Below, piece after piece: positions 15,361-27,918 of a stretch of 58,358 bases of DNA. Made by a program: the position numbers and the translations under genes. Under the pieces are notes generated by a model that was not told the origin of the DNA, did no database searches, and saw nothing but the letters and a program-made list of their open reading frames with translations. Origin of the DNA: Actinomadura violacea. Its GTDB lineage: Bacteria > Actinomycetota > Actinomycetes > Streptosporangiales > Streptosporangiaceae. Within the stretch, counting starts at the first letter, position 1. Each line of letters opens with the position of its first letter. The DNA lies in NCBI RefSeq assembly GCF_017573465.1, contig NZ_JAGEPF010000052.1:1-58358 (forward strand), given 5' to 3'.

Positions 15361-15807
15361 GTGCGCGACCGCTTCGGGAAACTGATCGAAAGGCTGACGA
15401 AGGTGGCCGTACCAGCCGGGACCATGACCGTGCCGACCGCCCCACCCGACGTGCTGGCGGAACTGCGGACGCTGCGCGCGCGCGTGCCGCGCCTCACCGG
15501 GAGCCTCGTCGCGTCCGCGGACGGGCTGCTCATCGCCGCGGACCTCCCGCCGTCCGTCGAACCGTCCGGCATGGCGGCGGTGACCGCCTCCGGGCTGTCC
15601 CTCGCGCACCGCATCGCGCAGACCGCGCACGGCGGCGCGTTCTTCGAGGTCGTCATCCGCGGCGTCGACGGCTACGTCGTCACCTACGCCGCCGGGCCCA
15701 CCGCGTCCCTCACCGTCCTCGCCGAGGCCGGCGTCAACGTGGGCCGCCTCCACCTGGAGGCGCGCCCCGCCGCGCGCGGCATCGCCGAGCACCTCGCCCG
15801 CCCCTGA
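15361..15807 (+). CDS. Roadblock/LC7 domain protein
   Basis: About 148 residues. From MTVPTAPPDV onward the sequence follows MglB-type roadblock proteins: VLAELRTLRARVPRLTGSLVASADGLLIAADLP (strand 1 with the DG turn), a central helix MAAVTASGLSLAHRIAQ, and a beta-rich C-terminal half (GAFFEVVIRGVDGYVVTYAAGPTASLTVL). GTG 15361 lies one base after the previous stop with a GGAG upstream; ATG 15424 is an alternative start. Its neighbours on both sides are smaller roadblock relatives. In myxobacteria MglB regulates the GTPase MglA; no GTPase gene is present here. Confidence 0.85.
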   Translation: MRDRFGKLIERLTKVAVPAGTMTVPTAPPDVLAELRTLRARVPRLTGSLVASADGLLIAADLPPSVEPSGMAAVTASGLSLAHRIAQTAHGGAFFEVVIRGVDGYVVTYAAGPTASLTVLAEAGVNVGRLHLEARPAARGIAEHLARP

Positions 15808-15874
15808 CCGCGCCCGCTCACCGACCGCGCCCCGAACGAACCCGCACCGCACCGACGAACCGAAAGGGAGACCC

Positions 15875-16246
15875 ATGTCCAACCTGGACCTGTCGCTCAA
15901 GGACATGATGACGATCGACGGCGCCCTCGGCGCGGCCGTCGTCGACTACGGCAGTGGCATGGCCCTCGGCCACCTCGGCAGCTCCAAGGCCCTCGACCTG
16001 ACCGTCGCAGCCGCCGGGAACACCGAGGTCGTCCGCGCCAAGCTCCGCACCATCGAGCAGCTCGGCATCAAGGAGGACATCGAGGACATCCTCATCAGCC
16101 TGTCCGCCCAGTACCACATCATCCGGCCCGTGACCGGGCGCAAGGGCAAGGGCCTGTTCCTCTACATGGCCCTCGACCGCGGCCGCGCGAACCTCGCCCT
16201 CGCCCGCCACCGGCTCCGCGACATCGAGGAGAACCTCGAGATCTGA
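15875..16246 (+). CDS. Small roadblock/LC7-like protein, last gene of operon
   Basis: 123 residues with an excellent SD (AAAGGGAGA). The sequence opens MSNLDLSLKDMMTIDGALGAAVVDYGSGMALGHLG, has the helix TEVVRAKLRTIEQLGIKEDIEDILISLS, then the strands YHIIRPVTGRKGKGLFLYMALD and the terminal helix. It is a paralogue of the 126-residue protein at 14240. The 67-base gap before it suggests independent translation but probably shared transcription. It is the best-translated-looking gene of the set by SD strength. Confidence 0.8.
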   Translation: MSNLDLSLKDMMTIDGALGAAVVDYGSGMALGHLGSSKALDLTVAAAGNTEVVRAKLRTIEQLGIKEDIEDILISLSAQYHIIRPVTGRKGKGLFLYMALDRGRANLALARHRLRDIEENLEI

Positions 16247-16250
16247 GCAC

Positions 16251-16281
16251 CGGACGGCCCGGGGACGCCCCGGGCCGTCCG
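16251..16281. terminator. Shared bidirectional terminator
   Basis: A perfect 14-bp stem (CGGACGGCCCGGGG and its complement) with a 3-base loop between the roadblock operon stop (16246) and the convergent ClpB-kinase stop (16289). It can end transcription from both sides. Confidence 0.8.
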
Positions 16282-16288
16282 CACCCGC

Positions 16289-18838
16289 TCAGGGGGTGCC
16301 GGTGGCGCGGGCGGCGCCCTCGGCGAGCAGCCGGGTCGGCGCCGGCGCGTCCTGGCCGATCAGCCGCAGCAGCACGTCCCGCGCCGCCGGCCGCTCCCCG
16401 GGCGCGGTCCGCAGCCCCTCGCCGACCAGGGCGCGCAGCGTCCCGGACGCCCGCGCCGGGAAGTCGCCGAGATCGGCCTCCCCGCGCAGCTTGCGGTACA
16501 TGATCTGCGGGATCGAGTCCGCCCCGTGCGGCGGCCGGCCCGTCGCCGCGTGCACCATCGTGCAGGCCCACGCGTACACGTCGGCGGCCGGCCCGATGCG
16601 CCCGCCCTCGAACTGCTCGGGCGCCATGTAGGCGGGCGTGCCGATCGCCTGCCCCGTGACGGACGAGCCGGCGTCGGTGATCCGGGCGATCCCGAAGTCG
16701 ATGACGCGGGGGCCGTCCGGGCCGAGCAGCACGTTGTCCGGCTTGAAGTCGCGGTGCACGATGCCCGCCTCCGCGATCGCGGCGAGCGCGGTGATGGTGC
16801 CGATCGCCAGCCGGTCCAGGGCGCCGCCCGAGCGCGTCCCGTCCTCGGCGACGGCCCGCCGCAGCGACGGGCCGGTCACGTACTCGCTCACCACGTACGG
16901 CAGCTCGCCCGCGAAATCGGCGTCCAGCACCTGCGCCGTGCAGAACGACGCCACGCGCCGAGCCGCGTCGATCTCCCGCAGGAAGCGCTCGCGCGCTTTC
17001 GAATGCTCCAGCGCGACGGCGTGCAGCACCTTGACCGCGACGCGCCGCCCTCCGGGGTCCTCGGCGAGGTACACCACGCCCTGCCCGCCCTGCCCGAGCC
17101 GCCGCAGCAGCCGGTACCCGCCCAGCGTCCGCGGGTCCGCCGGCCCGAGCGGCATCCCGGTGTGCACCCCCGCCTCCTCCGCCTCCGGCTCGGGCGGCGC
17201 CTTGTCGTGCCGGACGTCCTGGAACGCGGGCACGGGTCGCGGCCGCAGCAGCCGCGCCGCCGCGCCGAGCGGACCGGGCTCCGCGCCGGTGACCTCCTCG
17301 ACGGGGACGTCCAGCGCGTCGGCGACCACGGCCGCCACGTCGCCCTCGCGCAGCGCGACGCGGTCCGGCATCCCGGCCGCCTCGGTCCGCTCGACGGCCT
17401 CCGCGAGCCGCTGCTCCAGGTCGGGAAGCTCCCCGTAGAGCAGCCGCGCCGCCGTCTCCAGGTCGCCGTCGCGCTGCGCCCGCTCCGCCTCCTCCCGGAC
17501 GTCCTCGACGCGGCGCCGCAGCTCAGCGGCCCGGTCCCGGTCGTTTCGCGCGCGCGACCACCGGTGTCGCAGCGCGCCCTCGTCGCGGCGCAGGCCGGCC
17601 AGGTCCCGCTCCACCTCGGCGAGCCGCGCGCGGGACGCCTCGTCGTCCTCCTTGAGCAGCGCGAACCGCTCGATCTCCAGCCGGGTGACCCGCCGCTCCA
17701 GCTCCCGCAGCTCCGCGGGCGCGTCGCTCGCCCCGACCTGCAGCCGCGTCGCGGCCTCGTCCAGCAGCTCGACGGCGCCGCCGGGCAGGAAGCGCCCCTC
17801 CAGCCGGTTCGCGAGCCGCGCCGCCGCCACCAGCGCCGCGTCCCTGATCGCGATGCGGTGGTGCTCCTCGAACCGGGTCCGCAGATGGCGAAGGATCATG
17901 GTGGTGTCCGCGGCGGACGCCTCCGGCACGGGCAGCCGCTGGAAGTTCCCGCGCAGTGCCGGCAGGTCCGCGAGCCGGTCCCGCTCCCCGGCGGGCGTCG
18001 TCGTCGCGATCACCCTCGGCGCGCCCGGGACGGTGAGCCGGCCGAGCACCGCTGGCACCGCCGAACCGGGACGCGCCGCGGCGTCCAGGTCCTCCAGCAC
18101 GAACAGCACGCCACCGCGCCGCTCCGCCGCCGACACGATCCGGTCGAGCTCACCGTCCGGCATCGGCGTCAGGTCCAGCGCGACGAGGCGGGCGCCGCGC
18201 AGCGCCGCCGGCACGTCCAGCCCGGCGAGCCGCAGCGCGAGGCCCGCGACGAGCGCGCTCTTGCCGACGCCGCGCTCGCCGACCAGCAGCGCGTTGCCGC
18301 CCTCCCGCCGGGACAGGATCTCGATCAGCCGGCGGGACTCCGCGGCGAGGCCGAGCGGGGGATCGATCCGGCCCTCGAAGGCCGCGACCGTGAGGTCTCG
18401 CGCGTACGGCGACCGGACGGCCGCCTGATGCGTTCCGGCGACCAGCAGCCGATGCCGGGTCACGTCCTCGGCGCGCAGTAGCCGCCCCACCGGATCGCCC
18501 GCCGCGGCGAGCGCGACCAGCAGATGCGCCGCCGAGACCGCGTCTCCGCCGGCGTCCTTCGACGCCGCCCCGACCGCCCTGGTCAGCACGGCCGACAGGC
18601 GCGGCGGCGAAACGGACGCGCCGGACGCCACCGGGAGCCGCGCCAGCAGGGCGTCCGCCCCGTACCGCAGCGCCGCCGCGTCGATGCCCGCGGACGCCAG
18701 CAGCGCGCGCAGGTCCTCGTCGTCCAGCAGCGCCAGCAGCAGATGCGGCGGTTCGATCTCGGGATGGCCGGCGTCCGCCGCCCTTCGCAGCGCGGCCTTC
18801 ACCGCCTCCTGGACCTGCTCCGAAATCCTGTGTTCCAC
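16289..18838 (-). CDS. ClpB N-domain/degenerate NBD1/M-domain fused to Ser/Thr kinase
   Basis: About 849 residues counted from GTG 18838, which has GGAG 9 bases upstream and aligns with the start of the neighbouring ClpB. ATG 18880 would add 14 residues. Residues 1-130: Clp N-domain (GHPEIEPPHLLLALL). Residues ~135-375: AAA NBD1 with Walker A GERGVGKS (187-194) but Walker B LFVLED (245-250) in place of the usual ...IDEL. The GAKFRG pore loop of ClpB is missing, and the region equivalent to ClpB PALERRF reads PALRGNF (292-299), so arginine-finger residues are gone. Residues ~377-486: coiled-coil M-domain (RDGDLETAARLLYGELPDLE). The second AAA ring is absent. Instead, residues ~575-830 form a protein kinase: G-loop GQGGQG (582-587), K603, E622, HRD (695-697), DFG (714-716), APE (739-741). 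All key residues of a catalytically competent kinase are present. It likely senses protein damage or a Clp partner and signals by phosphorylation; this is inference. Confidence 0.9.
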   Translation of the reverse strand: MEHRISEQVQEAVKAALRRAADAGHPEIEPPHLLLALLDDEDLRALLASAGIDAAALRYGADALLARLPVASGASVSPPRLSAVLTRAVGAASKDAGGDAVSAAHLLVALAAAGDPVGRLLRAEDVTRHRLLVAGTHQAAVRSPYARDLTVAAFEGRIDPPLGLAAESRRLIEILSRREGGNALLVGERGVGKSALVAGLALRLAGLDVPAALRGARLVALDLTPMPDGELDRIVSAAERRGGVLFVLEDLDAAARPGSAVPAVLGRLTVPGAPRVIATTTPAGERDRLADLPALRGNFQRLPVPEASAADTTMILRHLRTRFEEHHRIAIRDAALVAAARLANRLEGRFLPGGAVELLDEAATRLQVGASDAPAELRELERRVTRLEIERFALLKEDDEASRARLAEVERDLAGLRRDEGALRHRWSRARNDRDRAAELRRRVEDVREEAERAQRDGDLETAARLLYGELPDLEQRLAEAVERTEAAGMPDRVALREGDVAAVVADALDVPVEEVTGAEPGPLGAAARLLRPRPVPAFQDVRHDKAPPEPEAEEAGVHTGMPLGPADPRTLGGYRLLRRLGQGGQGVVYLAEDPGGRRVAVKVLHAVALEHSKARERFLREIDAARRVASFCTAQVLDADFAGELPYVVSEYVTGPSLRRAVAEDGTRSGGALDRLAIGTITALAAIAEAGIVHRDFKPDNVLLGPDGPRVIDFGIARITDAGSSVTGQAIGTPAYMAPEQFEGGRIGPAADVYAWACTMVHAATGRPPHGADSIPQIMYRKLRGEADLGDFPARASGTLRALVGEGLRTAPGERPAARDVLLRLIGQDAPAPTRLLAEGAARATGTP

Positions 18839-18887
18839 GCGCGACGGCTCCGCTCGGGGGATGGCGACTTCCGCCGCCATTGTGCCG

Positions 18888-20138
18888 TTACCTGAGATGT
18901 GAGCGAATGTGAGTATCCGCTGTCCAGGTAGCCGTCGCTTGCGCGGCGGCGGTCCCGGTCTGATCCACGCGGGGCGTGGTGCCGGGTTCCTGCTTCGCGG
19001 GCGGTTGCCCGGCGGGGCCGGGTCTTACATCGCCTCCACAGGCGTTTTGTCTCTCCGCCCCACTGGCGGCGAGGTCGCGCAGGTTGATCGCGGCGTTGAC
19101 GTCGCGGCCCAGCACCAGGCCGCACGCCTCGCACCGGTAGGTCCGCTCGGAGAGGGGCAGGCTTGGCTTTCGCCCACCGCATCCCGAACAGGTCTTGGAG
19201 GAGGGGAACCAGCGGTCGGCGACGGCGCGGGCGAGCCGGCGGTTGGCGAGCATGCCGGTGACGTTGAGGTCTTCGACCACGACGGTCTCATAGCGGGCGG
19301 CCAGGTGCGTGGTGGCCTTGTGCAGCGCGTCGGTGCGCAGGGCGGCGACGCGGGCGTGGTGGCGGGGGAGCCGCCGGGCGGCCTTGGCGCGGTTGGCCGA
19401 CCCCGGCTGGGTGCGGGAGTGGGCTTTGCCGAGCCGCGCCAGTTTCCGCAGTCCCGCCCGCAGCGCCTTGGGTCCGGGGATCTCGGTCACGGTGCCGTGG
19501 TCGTCGACGGCGGTCAGCAGCGTGGTCACGCCCAGGTCGACGCCCACGGCGCTGCCCGGCCGGGCATGCCGCTGGGGAACGCGCCGGTCGACCTGGACGG
19601 TGAAGGACACGTGCCAGCGGTGCGCGGTCCGCGTCACGGTTGCCGACAGGATCCTCGCCGTCCCATGGTCGATCCGGCGGGCGAGTTTGCGGGTGGACTC
19701 GTGGGTGGCGATCACCCCCATGCGCGGCAGCGTCACCGTCCGCCCCGCGCACCGCATCACCCCCGAACCGAACCGGAACGAGTCACGGCACCGGCCCCGC
19801 CTCTTGAACCGCGGAAACCCCAGACGTCGCCCCTTCCGACCGCCATTGCGGGACCGGACGAACTCCCGCAGCGCCCGCTCCAGATCCCGGAACGCCTCCT
19901 GGTACACGCACTTGGAGTTCTCACCCCACCACCCCAGCCCCGGGTCGGCCTTCTTCACCCGGTTCCACAGCCGGTGCAACTCCGCACCCGACCACCACTT
20001 GCCCTCGACGTCGTAGCGGTCCCGGCAAGCCGCCAGAGCCCAGTTCCAGGCGAACCGTGCCGCTCCCGCGTGCGACCGCAACAGCCGCTCTTGCGCGGGG
20101 GTGGGGTCCAACGCGAACCGATACGCCTGCGTCACCAT
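18888..20138 (-). mobile_element. tnpB: IS200/IS605-type tnpB (OrfB), with internal deletion
   Basis: About 416 residues. The N-terminus (YRFALDPTPAQERLLRSHAG) and WNWALAACRD are OrfB_IS605 motifs. RuvC-like residues are visible: VGVDLGVTTLL (Asp), VVVEDLNVTGM (Glu) and GRDVNAAINL (Asp). The zinc finger is CSGC...CEAC. Between RRLARA and VADRWFPSSKTC about 27-30 residues normally present in this family are missing in frame (junction near 19218-19232), so the enzyme may be inactive. It sits 23 bases after the clpB stop and ends within 50 bases of the ClpB-kinase start, splitting what was probably a clpB-kinase gene pair. No tnpA is present. ATG 20138 is used; GTG 20153 is an alternative. Confidence 0.88.
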
Positions 20139-20160
20139 CACAACCCGCACCACGAGATCC

Positions 20161-22758
<2,598 letters not shown>

Positions 22759-22794
22759 GTCCCCGTACTTTCCCTGAGGCCGCGACCCCAGCTT

Positions 22795-23241
22795 CTACTC
22801 CCGGCCGCGCTCGTGCCACACCACGACACTGGTCTGCCTGATCGGCACCAGGTCGGAGCCGGGACCGCCGCCCGGGCCCCCGTGCCGCCGCTGCTGCGCC
22901 AGGCGCGCCGCGACCGACCGGGTCGATTCGAGTTCGTTCGCGAGCTCCTCCAGGGCGGCGTGCGCCTTGGCGAGCTCCTCGCGGAGCCGCACGTTGTCGC
23001 GCTGCAGCTCCAGGATGTGCTTGATACCGGAGAGGTTGACGCCCTCCTCCTGGGAGAGCCGCTGGATCTCGCGCAGCATCACGATGTCGCGCATCGAGTA
23101 CCGGCGTCCCCGGCCGGCCGTGCGGCCCGGGGACACCAGCCCCATCCGGTCATAGGTGCGCAGCGTCTGCGGGTGCAGCCCGGACAGCTGCGCCGCCACC
23201 GAGATCACATAGACCGGGGTGTCGTCGCCGAACGGATCCAT
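22795..23241 (-). CDS. hspR: Heat-shock repressor HspR (MerR-type)
   Basis: About 148 residues. The MerR helix-turn-helix reads YVISVAAQLSGLHPQTLRTYDRMGLVSPGRTAGRGRRYSMRDIVMLREIQRLSQEEGVNLSGIKHILEL, followed by a coiled-coil dimerisation helix. HspR represses the dnaK operon by binding HAIR sequences, with DnaK as co-repressor in Streptomyces. A HAIR-like element is present at 27141-27161 upstream of dnaK, consistent with autoregulation. The start lies 4 bases after the dnaJ stop, with GGAGTGAGG inside the end of dnaJ as SD. Confidence 0.96.
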   Translation of the reverse strand: MDPFGDDTPVYVISVAAQLSGLHPQTLRTYDRMGLVSPGRTAGRGRRYSMRDIVMLREIQRLSQEEGVNLSGIKHILELQRDNVRLREELAKAHAALEELANELESTRSVAARLAQQRRHGGPGGGPGSDLVPIRQTSVVVWHERGRE

Positions 23242-23245
23242 GACC

Positions 23246-24418
23246 TCACTCCGTTCTCGCCTGCTGGAGCAGCTCGCCGCGCAGGTCGTCGCCCGCGCCC
23301 GCCTCGCGCAGCCGCTCCAGCGCCGCACGGGCCTGGTCGTCGAGCTTGTCCGGCACCTGCACGTCCACGGTGACGAGCAGGTCGCCCTTGGTGCCGTCGC
23401 GCCGGGGCGCGCCGCGGCCCCGCACCCGGAACGTGCGCCCGTTCGGGGTGCCCTCCGGCAGCCGCAGCGTCACCGGCTGCCCCTGGAACGTCGGCACCCG
23501 GATCTCCGCGCCGAGCGCCGCCTCCGGGAACGTCACCGGCACCGTCATCGTCAGGTTGTCGCCGGTGCGGCCGAACACCTTGTGCGGCAGCACCTTGATG
23601 TTCACGTACAGGTCGCCCTGCGGGCCGCCGTTCTCGCCCGGCGCGCCCTTGCCCTTCAGCCGGATCCGCTGCCCGTCCGCGACGCCCGCCGGGATGCGGG
23701 CCTGGATGGTGCGGTCGGACTGCTTGCGGCCGCTGCCGTGGCAGGTCGGGCACGGGTCGTCCACGACCAGCCCGCGGCCGTGGCACTCCTTGCAGGGCTC
23801 CTGGAAGCCGAAGTTGCCGAGGTTGCGGGTCTCGTGCCCGGTGCCCTCGCAGTTCGGGCACACCCGCGGCACCGTGCCGGCCTTCGCGCCGGTGCCCCGG
23901 CACGACGGGCACGCCGCCTCGCTGGTCAGCTTGATCGGGACGGTCACGCCGTTCATCGCGCGGCCGAACGACAGCGTCACGTCCGTCTCGACGTCCGCGC
24001 CGCGCCGCGCCCGCCGGGCCCCCGTGCCCGTCGTGCGGGTGCCGCCGCCGCGGTTGAACAGGCCGCCGAACAGGTCGCCGATGCGCTCGCCCGCGCCGCC
24101 CGTCTGCGCGCCCCCGGTCTGCCCGAAGATGTCCCCGAGGTCGAAGGGGAAGCCCCCGCCGCCCTGCTGGCCGCGGAAACCGCCCGGCATGGACCGCACC
24201 GCGTCGTACTCCTTGCGGCGCTTGTCGTCCGACAGGACGTCGTAGGCCTCGGAGACCTCCTTGAAGCGGTCCTCGGCGTCCGCGTCGCCCTTGTTGGCGT
24301 CCGGGTGGTACTTGCGCGCCAGCTTCCGGTAGGACTTCTTGATCTCCTCCTGCGAGGCCGACTTCGAGACACCGAGGACTTTGTAGTAGTCCTTCTCCAG
24401 GTAGTCCTTGGTGCTCAC
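23246..24418 (-). CDS. dnaJ: Chaperone DnaJ
   Basis: 390 residues: J-domain (DYYKVLGVSKSASQEEIKKSYRKLARKYHPDANK, with the HPD tripeptide), a Gly/Phe-rich linker (GGFRGQQGGGGFPFDLGDIFG), four CxxCxGxG zinc motifs (CPSCRGTG, CPNCEGTG, CKECHGRG, CPTCHGSG) and C-terminal client-binding domains. It stimulates DnaK ATPase and delivers clients. It belongs to the dnaK-grpE-dnaJ-hspR cluster; 107 bases with a stable hairpin separate it from grpE, so its expression may be lowered relative to grpE. Confidence 0.98.
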   Translation of the reverse strand: MSTKDYLEKDYYKVLGVSKSASQEEIKKSYRKLARKYHPDANKGDADAEDRFKEVSEAYDVLSDDKRRKEYDAVRSMPGGFRGQQGGGGFPFDLGDIFGQTGGAQTGGAGERIGDLFGGLFNRGGGTRTTGTGARRARRGADVETDVTLSFGRAMNGVTVPIKLTSEAACPSCRGTGAKAGTVPRVCPNCEGTGHETRNLGNFGFQEPCKECHGRGLVVDDPCPTCHGSGRKQSDRTIQARIPAGVADGQRIRLKGKGAPGENGGPQGDLYVNIKVLPHKVFGRTGDNLTMTVPVTFPEAALGAEIRVPTFQGQPVTLRLPEGTPNGRTFRVRGRGAPRRDGTKGDLLVTVDVQVPDKLDDQARAALERLREAGAGDDLRGELLQQARTE

Positions 24419-24482
24419 GGCGCCCCGCTCTCTGCTATCGCCACTTGCCTTCTGTCTTCACGTGCGGTGTCTTCACGTGCGC

Positions 24483-24519
24483 CGCCGGGCCCGCCCGTCC
24501 CGGACGGACGGGCCCGGCG
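24483..24519 (-). terminator. Hairpin between grpE and dnaJ, possible attenuator
   Basis: Two 18-base arms (24483-24500 and 24502-24519) pair with one mismatch; the loop is minimal. It sits immediately after the grpE stop (24526) on the minus strand, inside an operon that continues to dnaJ. It may act as a partial terminator or mRNA-stability element that sets the ratio of DnaK/GrpE to DnaJ/HspR/ClpB. Confidence 0.5.
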
Positions 24520-24525
24520 GGTGGA

Positions 24526-25145
24526 TCACTCGCCGTCGTCGCCGCTCTCGTCGGCGGCGGCCTCGGCGCCCGGGTCGGGCTCGGCCACCGCGACGCGCGC
24601 GGGCCGCAGGACCCGCTCGCCGATCCGGTAACCGGGCTGGAGGACGTCCGCGACGCTCGTCTCGGTCACCTCCGCCGAGTAGGAGTGCATGAGCGCCTCG
24701 TGCACGGTCGGGTCGAACGGCTCGGACTTCTCGCCGAACCTCTCCAGGCCGAGCTTGCCGGTGACCGCCTCCAGGCTCTCCGCGACGGACTTGAACCCGC
24801 CGGTGAGCTCGTCGTGGTCCCGGGCGCGGCCGATGTCGTCCAGCACCGGGAGCAGCTCGGACAGCACCTGCCCGAGGGCCTGCTCGCGGACCGCGACCCG
24901 GTCCCGCTCGACCCGCTTGCGGTAGTTGTCGTACTCGGCCTTGAGCCGCTGGAGGTCGGCCAGCCGCTCGCTCAGCTGCGTCTTCAGCGAGGAGAGCTCC
25001 TCGTCGGAGGCCCCGGCGCCGCCCTCGTCCGGGGTCTCCGGGGCCGGCGTCTCGGCCGGCTCCCGGAGCTTGCCCGTCTTCGGGTCGATGCGCCGCCTGT
25101 CGCGGATCACCGGGCCCTCCCGCTCCTCGCCCTTGTCGGGTGAGG

Positions 25146-25149
<4 letters not shown>
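24526..25149 (-). CDS. grpE: Nucleotide exchange factor GrpE
   Basis: 207 residues. A long N-terminal helical/acidic tail precedes the GrpE core: LKTQLSERLADLQRLKAEYDNYRKRVERDR (dimer helix), LLPVLDDIGRARDHDELTGGFKSV (four-helix bundle) and the beta-wing FDPTVHEALMHSYSAEVTETSVADVLQPGYRIGERVLRPARV. It releases ADP from DnaK. The GTG start overlaps the dnaK stop (GTGA), ensuring coupled translation with DnaK. Confidence 0.98.
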
Positions 25150-27005
<1,856 letters not shown>

Positions 27006-27107
27006 GTCTCTCGTCCTCCGTCGTTTCCGGTTGCTCTCGCCGTTTCGGGTGTTATCGCTCCCCGGTCGCCCCCGGGGTGCGGCCGGTCGATGTCTTGTCT
27101 GTCCGCA

Positions 27108-27136
27108 AGATTGCCCGGCCTCGGTCTCGTTGTCAA
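27108..27136 (-). promoter_or_regulatory. Predicted dnaK promoter
   Basis: On the minus strand: -35 TTGACA (27136-27131), 17-base spacer, -10 CAATCT (27113-27108). It is about 100 bases upstream of the dnaK start and next to the HAIR operator, so repressor bound at the HAIR would sit just upstream of or overlapping RNA polymerase. Confidence 0.65.
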
Positions 27137-27140
27137 ATGA

Positions 27141-27161
27141 CTTGAGTCGACCAGACTCAAC
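27141..27161. promoter_or_regulatory. HAIR operator (HspR binding site)
   Basis: CTTGAGT-N7-ACTCAAC, one mismatch from the HspR consensus CTTGAGT-N7-ACTCAAG. It lies next to the dnaK promoter and in the shared region with the divergent sigma gene at 27190, so HspR could also influence that gene. Confidence 0.9.
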
Positions 27162-27189
27162 TTTGCTGACGTCCTCTACAACAGGACGT

Positions 27190-27918
27190 ATGAGCCACCT
27201 ATTCCGGTTCCCGGACCCGTGCGGATGGTTCGGTAAGAACCGGCGGGCCCGGATCACTACCCGGGTGACGGAACCCCCCGGACGAAGGGCTCGGACCTTG
27301 TCGGACCCCGAAGACATCGCCCGGTTCACGGCGCTGTACGACGCGCACCATCCGCGCGTCCACGCTTATGCCGTGAGCCGGGTCGGCGTGCAGGCCGCCG
27401 AAGAGATCACGAGCGAGACGTTCTGCGTCGCGTGGCGGCGCGTTCGCGACCTGCCGGCCGAGCCGCTGCCGTGGCTGCTCGGCATCGCCCGCAACCTGCT
27501 GCGCGAGTCGTACCGGGCGCGGGACCGGCGGGACGCGCTGGCCCGCGAGCTGCGGACGTGGGCGGCCGGGCAGCCGGCCGCGGGCGACGTCGGGGAGGCG
27601 GTGGCCGAGCGCGCGGCGATGCTGCGCGCGCTGGCCGCCCTGCCCGACGACGACCGCGAGGTGCTCGCGCTGGTCGCCTGGCACGGGCTGGCGCCGGGCG
27701 AGGCGGCGAAGGTCGTCGGCTGCTCGAAGGCGTCGTTCTACGTGCGGCTGCACCGGGCGCGGCGGCGGCTGGAGCACGCGCTGGCCGCGGAGTCGCGCGC
27801 CTCGGAGCCGGACCCCGGCGCCCGCGACCCCGGCGCTCGCGATCCCGGCCCCCGCGATCCCGCGGCCGCCGCGCGCCGCCCGTCCCTGGTCACCCCTGAG
27901 AGGAAGGTCGTCCGATGA
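27190..27918 (+). CDS. ECF sigma factor
   Basis: Up to 242 residues, but starts are uncertain: ATG 27190 gives an atypical 36-residue leader, while TTG 27298 has a good SD (GAAGGG) 8 bases upstream and begins directly at the conserved region (SDPEDIARFTALYDAHHPRVHAYAVSRVG). Region 2: EEITSETFCVAWRRVRDLPAEPLPWLLGIARNLLRE. Region 4: ALPDDDREVLALVAWHGLAPGEAAKVVGCSKASFYVRLHRARRRL. A low-complexity Ala/Arg/Pro/Asp tail follows. It is divergent from dnaK across the HAIR element, and its last bases overlap the CU044_5270 start (ATGA). Confidence 0.88.
   Translation: MSHLFRFPDPCGWFGKNRRARITTRVTEPPGRRARTLSDPEDIARFTALYDAHHPRVHAYAVSRVGVQAAEEITSETFCVAWRRVRDLPAEPLPWLLGIARNLLRESYRARDRRDALARELRTWAAGQPAAGDVGEAVAERAAMLRALAALPDDDREVLALVAWHGLAPGEAAKVVGCSKASFYVRLHRARRRLEHALAAESRASEPDPGARDPGARDPGPRDPAAAARRPSLVTPERKVVR

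Noticed and set aside
16526..18481. Long plus-strand open frame across the ClpB-kinase gene
   Set aside because: Mirror of the minus-strand gene; low-complexity, no motifs.
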